A DNA stretch of 64,000 bases from Nageia nagi (Eukaryota > Pinophyta): NCBI GenBank assembly GCA_050084985.1, contig JBITNC010000001.1:27714001-27778000 (forward strand). Direction: 5' to 3'. Positions 30,400-43,400 of this stretch are shown here, piece by piece. The position numbers and the translations under genes are program-made. The notes under the pieces were generated by a model. That model searched no databases. It saw only the letters and a program-made list of their open reading frames with translations, and had not been told where the DNA came from. Each line of letters opens with the position of its first letter. Within the stretch, counting starts at the first letter, position 1.

Positions 30400-33300
30400 C
30401 TATCTGTATGAAAATGTTAGACCCATATTAGTCATAATTAAAAAAGAGGATGAAATATGGGAGATGTATTTTGATGGATTTAGATACAAATAAGGTGCTA
30501 GAGCAGGGTTCATACTCAATCCATCTAGACAATATATTAAAATATTCTCATACCACATTAGATGGGATTGCAATAATAATGTAGTAGAATATGAAGCCTT
30601 ATGTTTAGGTTTGAATCAAGCTATAAAGATAGGTATTAGATATCTCAAAGTTTAAGGTGACTAAAAATTGATCACCAATAAAGTGACTAATAAATTTAAT
30701 GTTAGACATCACTAATTGAAGATATACTAGAATAAAATGTGGGATTTGATGGAAATTTTCCTATCTCTAAACTTCAAGGTTATCCCTAGGAGGTATAAGG
30801 TGTCCATTTTGACCTGACTCATCATATAAGAGATATATATGGGGTTAAAGTGATATACAAACCTTTAGTACCTGATGTGTCATGTTATTGGTAAGTCTTT
30901 CACTATAATGAAAGGATTATGGAGTTTTTAGAAGATGAGATAATTTATCACATTCATTGAATGAATGAGTTACCTAATTATTTCTAGGAGGAAAACATAA
31001 TTCAATTAAGGAACAAAGTTATTCCTAAAGGATTTATTTCTTTTGAGAATGTATTTGATGCAAAAGATCAATATAAAGATAAAGCTTTGGCTTTGCAAAA
31101 AATATAGTCATAAGGAAGTTGTTAATTGGCCAAGAGAAAAATATCAAAATTGGCTTAAAATACACTTAAGAAGAAGAGAGCCAAGTTATTGAATTATACG
31201 AGGAATATTCTATTATAATTGCATGGAAATATAATGACTTGAAAACATATAATCAAGATGTTATACAACACACTATAGAGTTGGTTCCTAGAGCTAAGCG
31301 CTATCGACCAAAATATTAAAGACCAATAAACTCAAAAATTAATGAGGCTATGAATTAGGAATTATTGAAACTTTTGAATGCTAAGATGATATACTTTATC
31401 ACACATACAACCTAGGTTGCTAATTTAGTACTAGTAAGGATGAATAATGTGGAAATAAGACTTTATGTTAACTTCAAAAATCGAAATAAGGATTCTCTTA
31501 AAGATAATTATCCACTTCCTCCTATGGAGCAAATCTTGAATATTATAGTCGGTGCCTATTATTTTTCAACGATTAATAGATTCTCTAACTTTAATCAAAT
31601 AAGTAAGAGGATCAACACAAGATAACATTTACTACCAAGTGGGTTACCTTTGCTTTCCAAAGAATGTATTTTGGTTTTTCAAATATCAAGGCTATATTTT
31701 AGCAAGCTATGGATCATGCATATGGTGAGTTGATCAGTAAGGTTTTCCTAGTATATATTGATGGCATAATTATTTTCTTTAAGGATGAGAAGGACCACAT
31801 ATATAATCTTTAGGTGATATTTGAAAAATGAAAAGAGTTAAAGATTTATATTAATCCAAATAATTCCATTTTATGGTTAACTAAGAAAAGCTTCTTAGTC
31901 ATCTACTATTAAATAGGGATTATTAATAAATCATGACTAGGTGAAAGTCATTAAGGCATTACCTTTTCCTTCAAACAAGAAATTCTCACAATTATTTTTA
32001 GAGGAAATAAACTTTGTAAGAAAGTTTATTAATGGTTTTTCCAACATTATATTACCTATCACTGCAATGTTGAAGAAAGATGCACACTTCATATGGTCTC
32101 CAAAATCCAAGAAAGCATTTCATGAGATCAAGAAAGCTATTATTAGATCATTTATCCTTAAAAATCATAATTTTTTAAAGGACTTAATTATGTATGTTGA
32201 TTATGTTAATAAGAGCATAGTGGTTATCCTTACTTAAAGGAATGAGAATGAAGAAAAGCATCCAATTTCTTTCCATATTAAAACATTGCATGATCATCAA
32301 GAAAGACAGTATTTTTTTGAGAAGTAAGTGTTTACTATTTTGAAAGGACTAAAAAAGTTTAAGCATTATGTATCCCTGAGTTCTTATCTATACTATTCAC
32401 TTTGATGTCTTGAATTACGTAATTCAAGGAGATCTAAGAGAGGGAAAACATGTTTAGGCTACCAAAATTCTTAAATTTGATGTTGAGATAAATCCAACTA
32501 AGATAGTACAGGGATAAGCTTTATGTGAAAATATTATAATGGATGCTTAAATTATTACATTCATTAGAGAAGTTGAAATATTACCTAACTAGGAGATAAA
32601 CTGGATCAAGCAATTCAATACTTATTTTATAACTAAGAAATATCAAGAGATATTTGATAAATCTTAAAGGAGAAGGTTTTGTTTACAAAAATTGAACTAT
32701 ATTATTATTGATGATTTCTTATATAAAATGAATTTTGATTTAACTATCCTTATATGTGTCTCTCATAAGTAAGTGGCTTAAATATTGCATGAATTTCATC
32801 ATGGTTTCTTAGGAGGACATTACTGTAGATAGATAACAACAACTAAGATACTACAAGTTAGATATTATCGATTGACCATCTTTTAGTATTCATATAAAGT
32901 GTCTAAACAATGTGAAAAGTGAAATTGGTTTTTAGGAAGAACAAGAAAATTTGTTATACCTTTCAAACCAATCATTGTTTAAGATTATTTTCAGTATTAG
33001 GGCCTTCATTTTATGGGGGTTATCAACCAAAATTCATCAATCGGCCACAAATTCATCCTAACAACTATTGATCTTTTACCAAATGGTATGAAGAAATCTA
33101 TGTAGAAATGTGGATAAAGAATCAATGATAAATGTGCTACAAAGAGTGATTATATAGTTTGGGATCTCTCAAACAATTATTTCATATTATAGTCCAATCT
33201 TTCTAGGACAAAAGATCTCTCAATTTATTTCAAATTATGGCATCTATTAGAAAACCTCTTCCAATTATTATCCATAAGGTGATGGGTTAGTAGAACCAAC

Positions 33301-33557
33301 AAATAAGAACATTACCTAGATAAATAACTATAAGATTAAAAAAATCAAAGGCAATGACATAACAAGTTAGGTTTGGCATTACTGGTATATAGAATAAGTA
33401 TCAAGAATGTAATCAAAACTTCTTCATATGCACTAGTATATAGTAAAAGACCAATATTGCATATCCGCTTAGAATTATCATCTATTAAAATATTACAGTA
33501 ATTGCAAGATCCAAATATTGAGGAATGTTAGAGGAAGAGTGAAAAAAAGGCATATAT
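30400..33557 (+). mobile_element. Old Ty3/gypsy (Tat-like) pol remnant, left part
   Basis: Decayed + strand pol in several frames. An RNase-H-like domain comes first (MYFDGFRYK, then GARAGFILNPS, then NNNVVEYEALCLGLNQAIKI, ~30,460-30,660). A spacer follows (YKPLVPDVSCYW). Next is RT with MNNVEIRLYVNFKNRNKDSL, KDNYPLPPMEQIL (31,440-31,600), YIDG in place of YVDD (~31,756) and KVIKALPFPSNKKFSQLFLE (31,941). The classical RNase H start reads FIWSPKSKKAFHEIKKAI. Integrase pieces are at 32,780-33,300 (EFHHGFLGGHY, then PFKPIIV, then GHKFILTTIDLLP). Many stops make it non-functional. The remnant is interrupted at 33,557 and resumes at 39,741. Confidence 0.85.
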
Positions 33558-34756
33558 TGTAAACACCTCCAAAATGCATTTTGATCATTAAAACATAAAA
33601 AAATATCAAAGGACCTAGTTTGGATGATCTTGAGGACCTAACCATTTGAATGACTTGTCTAGATGACCCTGAGGACCTAACCATTTGGATGGTTGGTTTA
33701 GACGATCCTGAGATCATAATTGTTCAGATGACTGCATAACTATTAGGACGATCCTGATTGTCTTTTTTATAAAAGGGTAGTTAAGATGTCATTTTGTTGA
33801 TCTTAGTCATTTTTCATAGAATTTCTTGAGTTTGCAAAGCACTTATAGAGAAAAAATAAGCATGAATAAGCTACATTGAGCACTCATCACCATCAATTAG
33901 GATTTTACAAGAAATCCACTATGGATTAGCATTTGCAAGGTTATCCCACCCCACCATGAGTGGATTAGAGGTATCTTTCTTATGAATTTTGAGTATACAT
34001 GCATATATATTATTTGTGTGAGGGTTTTGTAGGTCTTGGAAAGTTTAAATAACACATGTATCCTTCATTAGACATATATTTGCTTACTTGCATATGCTTG
34101 TGTGACATTTAGGCATCTTTTAGACTAATATCATTCTAGACGCAAAGCATTGTAAAGATCTATCATAGTTGTATCTTTTTGTATGTGTGAGCATACCCTT
34201 TTGATCATTGTAGCATTATCATTGTGTAAAGGATATTGGATATTAATTATAGCATAACTCTTATGTTTATATCATTATTTGATTATTTATCGGTTATTTG
34301 CATGCTTTAGGCTTAAATTATCTTTAGTTCATCATTTGACTTATCACCATTCTTGTTACATCATTTAGCATTTGTCAATATCATTTATCATTAGCAACAA
34401 GGAAAGAGCATATCATCTTGCATTAAAGCATGATTCCTTATCCTTTTTTCATCCATTTGAATGTGGAAAAGGGGGCTTGCTCTCCTATTGAGCTAGGGCT
34501 TATCCTACTTGATTGGCCATAAGGTATTAAGGACTTGTGGCTAGAGGCTTTCCTTTAACATATTTTATTTTGTAGGTCTCCATAGATATATCAAGATCAA
34601 AAACATTAAGAACAAACCATAATTGATACTTAGCATGGCCATTTAATCATCAAGATTAACTCTATCACATATTTACTTAATAAGCTCTTTATACCTTGAG
34701 GTTTTGTTGTAAATGGTTCCCTAACCTCTTATTTTAAGGATATTTTGAGGCTTACA
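33558..34756 (+). repeat. 5' LTR of the gag-only element (1,199 bp)
   Basis: It starts TGTAAACACCTCCAAAATGC. The first 200 bp contain degenerate ~40-bp repeats of the form 'GATGATCCTGAGGACCTAAC'. Clearly homologous along its length to the 3' LTR but with many substitutions. Confidence 0.9.
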
Positions 34757-36411
34757 AAATGGCGATCATGATGGGACCCTATTAGTCCTTGATCTTCAAA
34801 AATAAAAGGGGGTTTCTAACCCTCTAACTTATTTTTTGGAGTTTTTTTTGTTTGGATATTTCTTACTTTTTAGGGAACTTCAGTGGCTCATTTTTTGTAG
34901 GAAGGCTTTTTGGGAGTGTACATAATTTGATCTAAAAATTTCAAGGGCTAAATCTTCATCAAAAGCTAATCATTCTTCATATGAAAAATTGCTGAATCAT
35001 CCTTCATACAGATAACTGCGTAATATTCCTACAAACAAACAACTGCATAATAGTCCTACAAATGGACGATTAGGAATAGTCCTATAGGTGGATGACTGGG
35101 AATAGTCTTGCAAGTGGACGAATGTGTAATTGTATGAATAACTATGTAATCATCCTACAGAAGTATGATCCTAATTGTCATAAATATTTAAGCATGTTAG
35201 AGCTTTTATTTAGCATCGTATCATAGATTAGTGTTGATAACAATCCATTATCAAGTTTGGTTATAAAAATATAAGTGTCCTTGTCATAGGATGCATCGTT
35301 TACCATTGTCACATGGTTTTTTGGTGTAGGCTAATTTCTAGCTTTAAATTTTTATCTCTAAGTGCACTGTGATCATTCGAATGACTTCTGATCACCTGGA
35401 TGATCGACATTGTTCCCATAGTCATCCCTATAGTGGAAAATTTTATGGTAGAGTTTTGTAATGATCATTTAGCCAACCAGTGTAGAGCAAGAAGGAACAT
35501 TCTTAGATCAGGTCAATATTTGAATTTCTTTCTGTACCTGGTCCATATTATTCGGTTGCTCTTTGCATATAGGATTACCATCTCTCTTTAGTGAAATTTG
35601 CATTACATTTTGGGGGAGTGGTGCATACACTTGGAAATTTCCTCTGGTGCTTAAAAATTACAATATTGGATAAGGGTTTAATTTTTGTTTTGGGAATCTT
35701 TGTTGATTCTTGGTGCATAAAAAGAATTGCTATCTTTCCATTATTTTTTATTTGAAAAGAAAAGGAAAGCTTTTTATCACTTTAACATACTAAGGCTAGG
35801 ACTGCCTTGGATTTTATTTTAAAAAGCAAGTATTTGGGAGGTGTAATTGCATTGCACTATCATCCTAAGATTGCATCTCATATTTTCTCATTGTCCTAAA
35901 ATCCTTCACAAGCCTAGGGAGTGACTAGGGCATGTGGATTTCATCACCATAGCCTAACCCATACTTGTATTTCATCATTAAGGTAGGAGCCCCCCCATTA
36001 TTCATGAGGAATGTGAATAGGGGTACTTGATACACCCTTGTAAAATAATTCACCCCCTAGATATTGAGCCTTACCCTTTAAACACTTGACTAGAATCGTC
36101 TATAGGAAAACTAAAAAAAGAGTCAGAATTTACAATTACATCTAAAATCAATCCTCATTAATAAGTTAAGTCTCAATTGAACAAGAATTAACTAAACAAG
36201 TAATCACCATTGCTATCTTGATCATATAGAATTTATATTTTTGAAAGGGTTATCATATAGGTTGTGTGAAATTACTTTGCATATACTAAAACAAGAAACA
36301 AAAAAAAAAAAGCTTTGTGTTACATTGCTTTGAGTTATTTAGCACCATTGTGATATTGTATTATTGTTCTTTTATTATTTTGCTCTCTTATTTTGTCATT
36401 TTATCCTTCAC
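34757..36411 (+). other. 5' leader of the gag-only element
   Basis: No ORF of note. Degenerate ~30-bp repeats resembling 'GTGGACGACTGGGAATAGTC' lie at about 35,010-35,150. Confidence 0.5.
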
Positions 36412-38330
36412 CATGAGTACCAATCCTTTCCTAGATTCTTTTGAGGATTTAGATGATATATTTGTCAACATGAATGAGAATAGACCTTCATCTAGGTCTC
36501 CATATTCACCTAATGTGTCATCCCATCATTCCATGTCATCCCCCATATCACATCCATTACAGGTCATTAATCATCCCTTCTTTAGCAACATCCCCTTATA
36601 TACTAGGGAGAGTTTTCTTAGGGATCCCATGGTTCAAAATCATTTGGCATTATTTTTTGAGCAATTTCAACTTAATCAAATTCAACATCAAAGTATACCA
36701 CAACCTTCTTAGGTTGATGATCTTTCACATCGTTTTGATCCTTCACATCATGACCTTCATTCACCATCTTATCAACAAGGTGGGGGTTGGATTAGCCTCC
36801 TAATTCCCCACTTTCTTTGTCTTTGTCCATGGTTCCTTTACTTTTAGTGGGTCTCCTTCCACTCATGTTACAATGAATCAAGTTCCATCTCACAAATTAT
36901 GGCAAGTGGCATCAAGTAAACCTCTAGGTAGGCCTAAGCCTAAATAAAACCTTGATCAAAACTCATATGCTCCCCATCATCATGAGGAGTCTTTAAGTCC
37001 TTTGATCAAGTTTTATTCTAGTCCTTTTCATGAGTTAGGGGTTCGATATAGTTTCAAGCCCTTGAGGATGCCAAATCAAACTCGATCACATAAATTTGCT
37101 TATGTTGGTCAAGCTAATACATCCTATCAACCAAACCAAAAAAATCAAATGCAAAGCAACTTTCATCAAATGGGTACTCAAAGGATATCATGTCATGCTC
37201 CATCATACCATCATCAGAGTCCATGATATAACCAAAACATGGCTCAACCAACATACCAAAAATAAAGGTACCAAATGCAATATGTGGATCAACCAATGTA
37301 TCAACAACAACCACATTATCAAGTGCAAGATATGTCAAGTCAATTGCCTCCAACAATAAATGATGATATATTAAAGAGGTTACGTGACATGTAATAAAGG
37401 ATTGTTAATCAATCTTCAAGCAAGATAAGCTATAACAACATTATCAATGGACCTATCAACCCACTAATTCCAATCAAGCAATTTCCTTTTAGATTTGAGA
37501 TACCACATATGAAAAATTTTAAAGAAAAATAGGATACAAGGGAATACTTAAGACAATTCAAATATTATTGCTATATCATATTGAATGATGATAGCCTTAT
37601 GTTAATGTTATGAATGTTTCCTATGATGCTAACAGTCCAAGCTTTAGATTGGTATAACAACTTGCCACAACACAACATTTATTCTTTTGGATAATTTGTT
37701 GATTAATTTTTGAACCATTTTGCTATTAACATGAGGAAAAGAGCATCTATCATAAATTTAAACAAACTATCACAATTTGAGGATGAATCAATCAATGATT
37801 ATGTGGCAAGATGGAGGGCTATTGTAACTAATATTCCATATACTCTACCTCAAGATGAGCTCATCAAAATGTTTGGAAGAAGTTGTAATAAATATATTGC
37901 CCAAATCTTGCAAATACAACAACACAAAATGTTTGAAGAAGTATTATTGCAAGCAAAAATGTAAAGGAGGTTAAAACACAATCAAGTGACATCAAATTAC
38001 ACAAGAAGAATAACAATAATGATTAAATGTATAATGATAGTGGTAGCAACAATCAAGTATATCAAAATCCCTACAACAATCAAGTATCTTATGATGTCAA
38101 TTAAGTGCAACCAATCATAGAAATGCAACCTCCATCGCAACTAAAAATAAGAGAATGAGATCAACTTAATGAGACAACATCTTTACAACAAAAGCAAAAG
38201 AGAAACTTCACTCCTTTGGGTGAAGCTTTATTGGATATATTACGAAGGGTGCTTTAAGAAAATATCCCAATGTTGCCTGAAGTGAGAGAGATGAAGGGTG
38301 CTGCAAGCAAATATCATGTTATAAGTCAAG
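36412..38330 (+). pseudogene. gag: Gag of the non-autonomous gypsy element (decayed)
   Basis: ATG at 36,412 opens MSTNPFLDSFEDLDDIFVNM, a frame that runs to 36,712. Later pieces are IPIKQFPFRFEIPHMKNF (~37,460), then DTREYLRQFKYYCY, ALDWYNNLPQHNIYSFG (~37,640) and HFAINMRKRASIINLNKLSQ (37,716). DYVARWRAIVTNIPYTLPQD follows (~37,800). This is the retrotrans_gag fold of gypsy elements. A C-terminal stretch TPLGEALLDILRRVL ends where the pro-pol junction would be expected. Stops and frameshifts are scattered. Confidence 0.82.
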
Positions 38331-38573
38331 CATTTGTCACATATTTCCATAAATTGGGTCATCCTACATCAATCATATATTTGAGATCATTTAGCACTTA
38401 TCTCTCAACATTAAATAGGTTTGCATACCTATATCCATCAACCATCCTAGTTAGCAAAATATCATTGATAATTATCATACAAATATTGTTCATAATTCAA
38501 ACCTTTAACATTTATCTTGAGCTTTTGTACTAACCCTTGCATGCTTGCAAGGGTCAGTTCAAAAGGGGGTAAT

Positions 38574-39740
38574 TGTAAACACCCCTAAAATGCATTTTGA
38601 TCATTAAAATATAAAAAATCATCAAAGGATCTAACCATATGGATAAATGGTCTAAATGATCCTAAGGACCTAACCATCTAGATGATCCTAAGATCATAAC
38701 TATTTGGATGACTACGTAACCATTTAGATGATCCTGACTATCTTTTTTATAAAAGGGAAACTAAGACATCATTTTGCAAATCTTAGTCATTTTTCACTAA
38801 ATTTCTTGAGTTTATAGAGCACTTATAGAGTAAAAATAAGCATGAACAAGCCACTTTGAGCACTCATCACCATCAGTTGGGATTTTACAAGAAATCCACC
38901 ATGGATTAACTTTGCAAGGTTATCTCACCCCACCATGAGTGGATTAGAGGTATCTTTCTTATGAATTCTAAGTATACATGCATATATCCTATTTATGTGA
39001 GGGTTTTGTAGGTCTTGTAAAGCTTAAAGGACACTTGTATCCTTCATAAGACATAGATTTGCTTACTTGCATATGCTTGTGTGATATTTAGGCATCCTTT
39101 AGGCTAATATCATTCTAGACTCAAAGCATTATAAAGATCCATCATAGTTATATCTTTTTGTATATGTGAGCATACCCTTTTGATCATTGTAGCATCATCA
39201 TTGTGTAAAGCATATTGGATATTGATGATAGCATAAATATTATGTTTATATCATTATCTTGATTATTTGTTGGGTGTTTGCATGCTTTAGGCTTAAATCA
39301 TCTTTTGTTCATCATTTGTTATCACTTGTCACCACTATTGTTACATCATTTAACATTTATCAATATCATTTATCATTAGCAATAGGGAAAGAGCATATCA
39401 TCTTGCATTTAAGCATAATTTCTTATTGTTTTGTCATCCATTTTAATGTGGACAAGGGGGTCTACTCTCCTTTTGAGCTAGGGTTTGCCCTACTTGATTG
39501 GCCACAAGGTCTTAAGGACTTATGGTTAGAGGCTTCCCTTTAACATATTTTGTTTTTCAAGTCTCCATATATATATCAAGATCAAGAACATCAAGTACAA
39601 ACCATCTTTCATACTTGGCATGGCCATTTGAGAATCAAGATTAACATTGTCAAAGATTTACTTAATAAGCTCTTTAGACCTTGAGGTTTTGTTGTAAATG
39701 GTGCCCTAACCTCTTCTTTGAAGATATTTTGAGGCTTACA
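38574..39740 (+). repeat. 3' LTR of the gag-only element (1,167 bp)
   Basis: It starts TGTAAACACCCCTAAAATGC and ends GAGGCTTACA. It is shorter than the 5' LTR mainly because it has fewer copies of the internal 'gatgatcctgagg' repeat. Confidence 0.9.
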
Positions 39741-40010
39741 TATACTTAATTCTAGAATATATATAACATTATTAAAAAAATATTGATAATAAGAAGTCAT
39801 ATAAAGTTTATTTCCAAGTTTGTGATGTTATATTGAAATGAGATGAGGATCATGTAAAACCTTGGAAGCATATGAAATTTGAATATTATTCAAATGCACC
39901 CTATATCATCACACAAACATTGGAAAATAATTCATATCATTTGTAGTAAGTGTTTGGCATCTAATACCTTATGATCATAATGTATAAAATCCACTTGAAG
40001 CATTATTGGA
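39741..40010 (+). mobile_element. Old gypsy remnant, right part (end of integrase region)
   Basis: Resumes after the nested element. A + frame reading FQVCDVILK and DEDHVKPWKHMKFEYYSNAP resembles the integrase C-terminal 'F.VGD.VLK...DED..GKW.PNYEGP' stretch of Tat-like gypsy. Its continuity with 33,490-33,557 supports the nested-insertion reading. Confidence 0.6.
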
Positions 40011-40448
40011 TTGCGTAGGCAATCAACTAGCAACTTGTACATAATTAGTTAGGTCATTAATATAAATATTAATGATTTCATGGTGTTTAAATATATGTTA
40101 TATATAAATAATATCATATAACTTCAAAAATTCATGTATATTGCTCAACATTCCTCTCCACTTATCGCATTTAATGTTAACGATGACATGTTTCTTTATG
40201 CTTAAATCGATATTGCTCTCTACTTCCACATGGAGAATCTTGATGTACTCATTTTTAGGTTTTTTATTATATGCATGCCTATGATTTAAGTTCCATTCCT
40301 CCTATCTATTGCTAATTTAACATCAAAAAATTTCTAAGTGTTTAAGCACCTGAGAACTTGTGCACAAGAGCTTTGTCATGTTGAAAGCCTTCAAATGTTT
40401 AATATCAAAGATTTTGAATAACCTAATTTCAGTGAGGTATTTTCAAAG
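40011..40448. other. AT-rich spacer, unassigned
   Basis: No coding content and no terminal repeat recognised. Confidence 0.4.
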
Positions 40449-43400
40449 ATGGATAGAAAAAAAGAAAAAGGAAAAGGGAAGGTTACTAAAGAAGAGAGAC
40501 TAGATGAAGAAATAAGGGAAGAGGAGCAAACAAGAACAAAGGTGAGGACTTACAATACTAGCTACCAAGCAATGAATACTCTTTGGTAGAAGCAAGACCA
40601 TCATATAAATGGGGAAACAAGAATGAGGTCTAGTTGAAGATTCAAGAGGAATTAAAAGTTTACAAAAACTTAAAGGTTGGCTGTTTAAAAGCCATAATTA
40701 GTAGTAGAGGGAAGAATGAGACATAATCCAAGTGCATACCTAGTTATTGTGTTGGCCACTAAGGTAGGTTATTATGTGCCTTTACTTTACTTTTCTACAC
40801 CCAAAGTGGTAGAATACATGGATAGGAAGAGGAAAAGCAAATACCTAATATTTTTTTCGTACAGTAGCTCAAGATAAGTCATTTTGGTAAATTATTCAAC
40901 TATGGCTATAAATGAGGCATATGCATTCCCCATTTATTGGTCTAATATAAGACTCAAGTTAATTATTCTATTAGAGGAAATGAAGCTTTACATTGGAAAT
41001 TTTAATAGAATAATGCATTTCATAAGGAAGAAGTATCTTGAATCCCTTGTATCTCTACCAGAATATTTACGGATGGGAAAAATTAAAAATTCTTGGATAA
41101 AAGATATATTATCAACTATCAATGTGTTGTTGGACCATGATTCATACATATATATGGGGTGATCATGTCATTAGCCAAGGGGCTATACTCAATAATATAA
41201 ATTTAATTGGGAAAATTTCATCTTTGCAAACATCTCAACCCAAATGGATAAAATTGGAAAGAAGAGTGACTTATCTTATTCTTCTATTTATTTTGGTTGG
41301 CATAATACGATAATCCAATATTATTTTTCAGGATTCCTTTAGACCTAAGAGTTAAGGACAACATAACACTATCCATATTCAATAGTGACTCATTTTATGA
41401 TTTTGTTATGGAATTTATCAATTTGATGATGAGAAACATGATTAGGTTTAAAGTACCAAGATTGTTTGACTCTTGCATAAAGATATTACATATGAAAAAT
41501 ATTGAGATAAAGGACTGGTAGTTCATGAAAGAGACTATTATGCTGATAAAGTATGGGTTTTCTAGGATACCCTTCTTATTTCAAAAATATGTTAACAAGG
41601 AGTTATTTGTACTTGATATAATGAGACAAATTAATGCAATTAAAATGAAGTGCAAGATTAAAAAATCATATTCAAAAATATAATTCAATACCCATTTAGC
41701 ATTACCCTAATAACATTAAATAAATATGGCAAACATGAATTCATTTATAATATTTTTTTGAATAATTTCTAGCTAGGTGAATTGGATATGACATGGTTGT
41801 GTTATGAAACTTTAGGCTTGATGAAACCCCAAATTAAGTTAAATAAGAAGCATGGGCCAACATTTGATCATGACTCGATGCCCCATATTGAAATATTTGA
41901 GAAACTAGATGAGAATAAGGTAAAAGAGTACTCAAAATATTAGATTAACTCAGTGTTTAAGTCTTTGGATGTACTTTCCATATTTTCCTAAAATAAGGAA
42001 TTGGGAAAATATGCAAAAGAAGGATTGGTCTCTTTCCCCTATAGTAGTGAAAACTTTGAGGGATGACTTGGATTGAGGAAATACCAAGATCCATGGGTTC
42101 ACAATTTTTAGATATTAGACACACATCCAGGTATAAGGGTGAGAGGTTGTAAAATTTGGAAGCTTTATAGCTAATATGGAATGGAAGAAGGCATATAATG
42201 TGGATTTAATTCCCTATACAATATTACCTAAATTAGGGTAAGGATACATAATCATTTCTCAAGAGAAATCTTCTTATTCCTAGTCCCATTCACAAGACCA
42301 ACCCAAATAGGAGATCCCTCAAAAGGCCCAACATCTAGGCAAGAGGCAAATGGGGTCATCCACTATTGAAGAAGTCAAGGCTACATAAGAACTTGAGATT
42401 AAGATGGAGTGGAATGAAGAGAATAAAAATAAGGAAAAGTACCTTGGAAGAGAAATAAACCCCTAAAAGAAGGAGAATGCAAGCAAAAAATCAACAAAAG
42501 AGAGTTGGAGAAGCTCAAGTTGTAGCATTAAGAGGAGAAACTTAAAGTGAAAAGGTTAGTAGCACTACAAAACCCACTGATTTGGATACTATAGAAGTCT
42601 CTAGCTTGAGGGTTAAGGTTGTTCAAGAAATCATTCCATAGTCTCCTCCTCCATATCGTAAAGTCATGTCTAAACCAACTCCCCAAAAACCTCAATTATA
42701 CCTCATATTCCCCTAGGAAAGACTTATAGTTCATCCTTAACCAAATATTTAGATTTAAGTATGTTTTTCATAAAAAATAAGAATATTAGGGCTATAACCT
42801 GGATTGAAACTTTTAGGCCCCAAACAATTGATACTAAAGATCCCAACCAACTAGAGGCTCAAGAATAAAAATAAATTATGCAAACACAAAAACCTGTAAA
42901 CTCCATAGACCAATTAGATAAGGATAAGGATTATGAAGAACCCCAAGGGCAAGAAGAATAAAAATAAAAGAACCTAGTTTAGGAGACTAGGGATGATAGC
43001 CAAAATAAAGTAATTATTATACACTCCCAAGATTCCAGAACATCATGTTAGATTGTTAAGTGTGGTAGAGATGAAGACTAGTAGAATGAAAGCAAGGATT
43101 TTACTAATACCAAGAACCAATTTGGAAAAATATATGCCCCCTACAATGATGGAGCTTCCCATGGAGATGCCTCTAATGCATGACCAAAGAGTATTCACCA
43201 TGCAACTAGTTTATTCATTGGGAAGGAATTTTGAGAAAGCTAATATTAAGCTTTAAAAAACTAAAAAGAAGCTTAAGGAAGGGTCATAAGCACTGAATAT
43301 TAAAAGGAAAAATAATAAGGCATTATAAAATACAATTAATGAGCTCAAGTAAACGATGGAGCTAGTAGATGAAAATCATTAGATGATGTTGCAAGAGCTC

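Larger units (their letters stand above)
33558..39740 (+). mobile_element. Non-autonomous gag-only gypsy LTR element nested in the older gypsy
   Basis: A 6.2-kb element with long LTRs (33,558-34,756 and 38,574-39,740; both TGTAAACACC...GAGGCTTACA). The primer-binding region begins ATGGCGATCATGATGGG just after the 5' LTR. A purine tract AAAAGGGGG precedes the 3' LTR. Flanks are TATAT and TATAC, a 5-bp TSD with one change. The 3.8-kb interior encodes only a decayed gag; no RT, RNase H or integrase was seen. It therefore depended on another element's pol. It splits the pol remnant 30,400-33,557 / 39,741-40,000. Confidence 0.88.

Noticed and set aside
33493-33717. Minus-strand frame with repeated SSRQVIQMVRSS units
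   Set aside because: Reflects the degenerate ~40-bp repeats at the start of the gypsy LTR.
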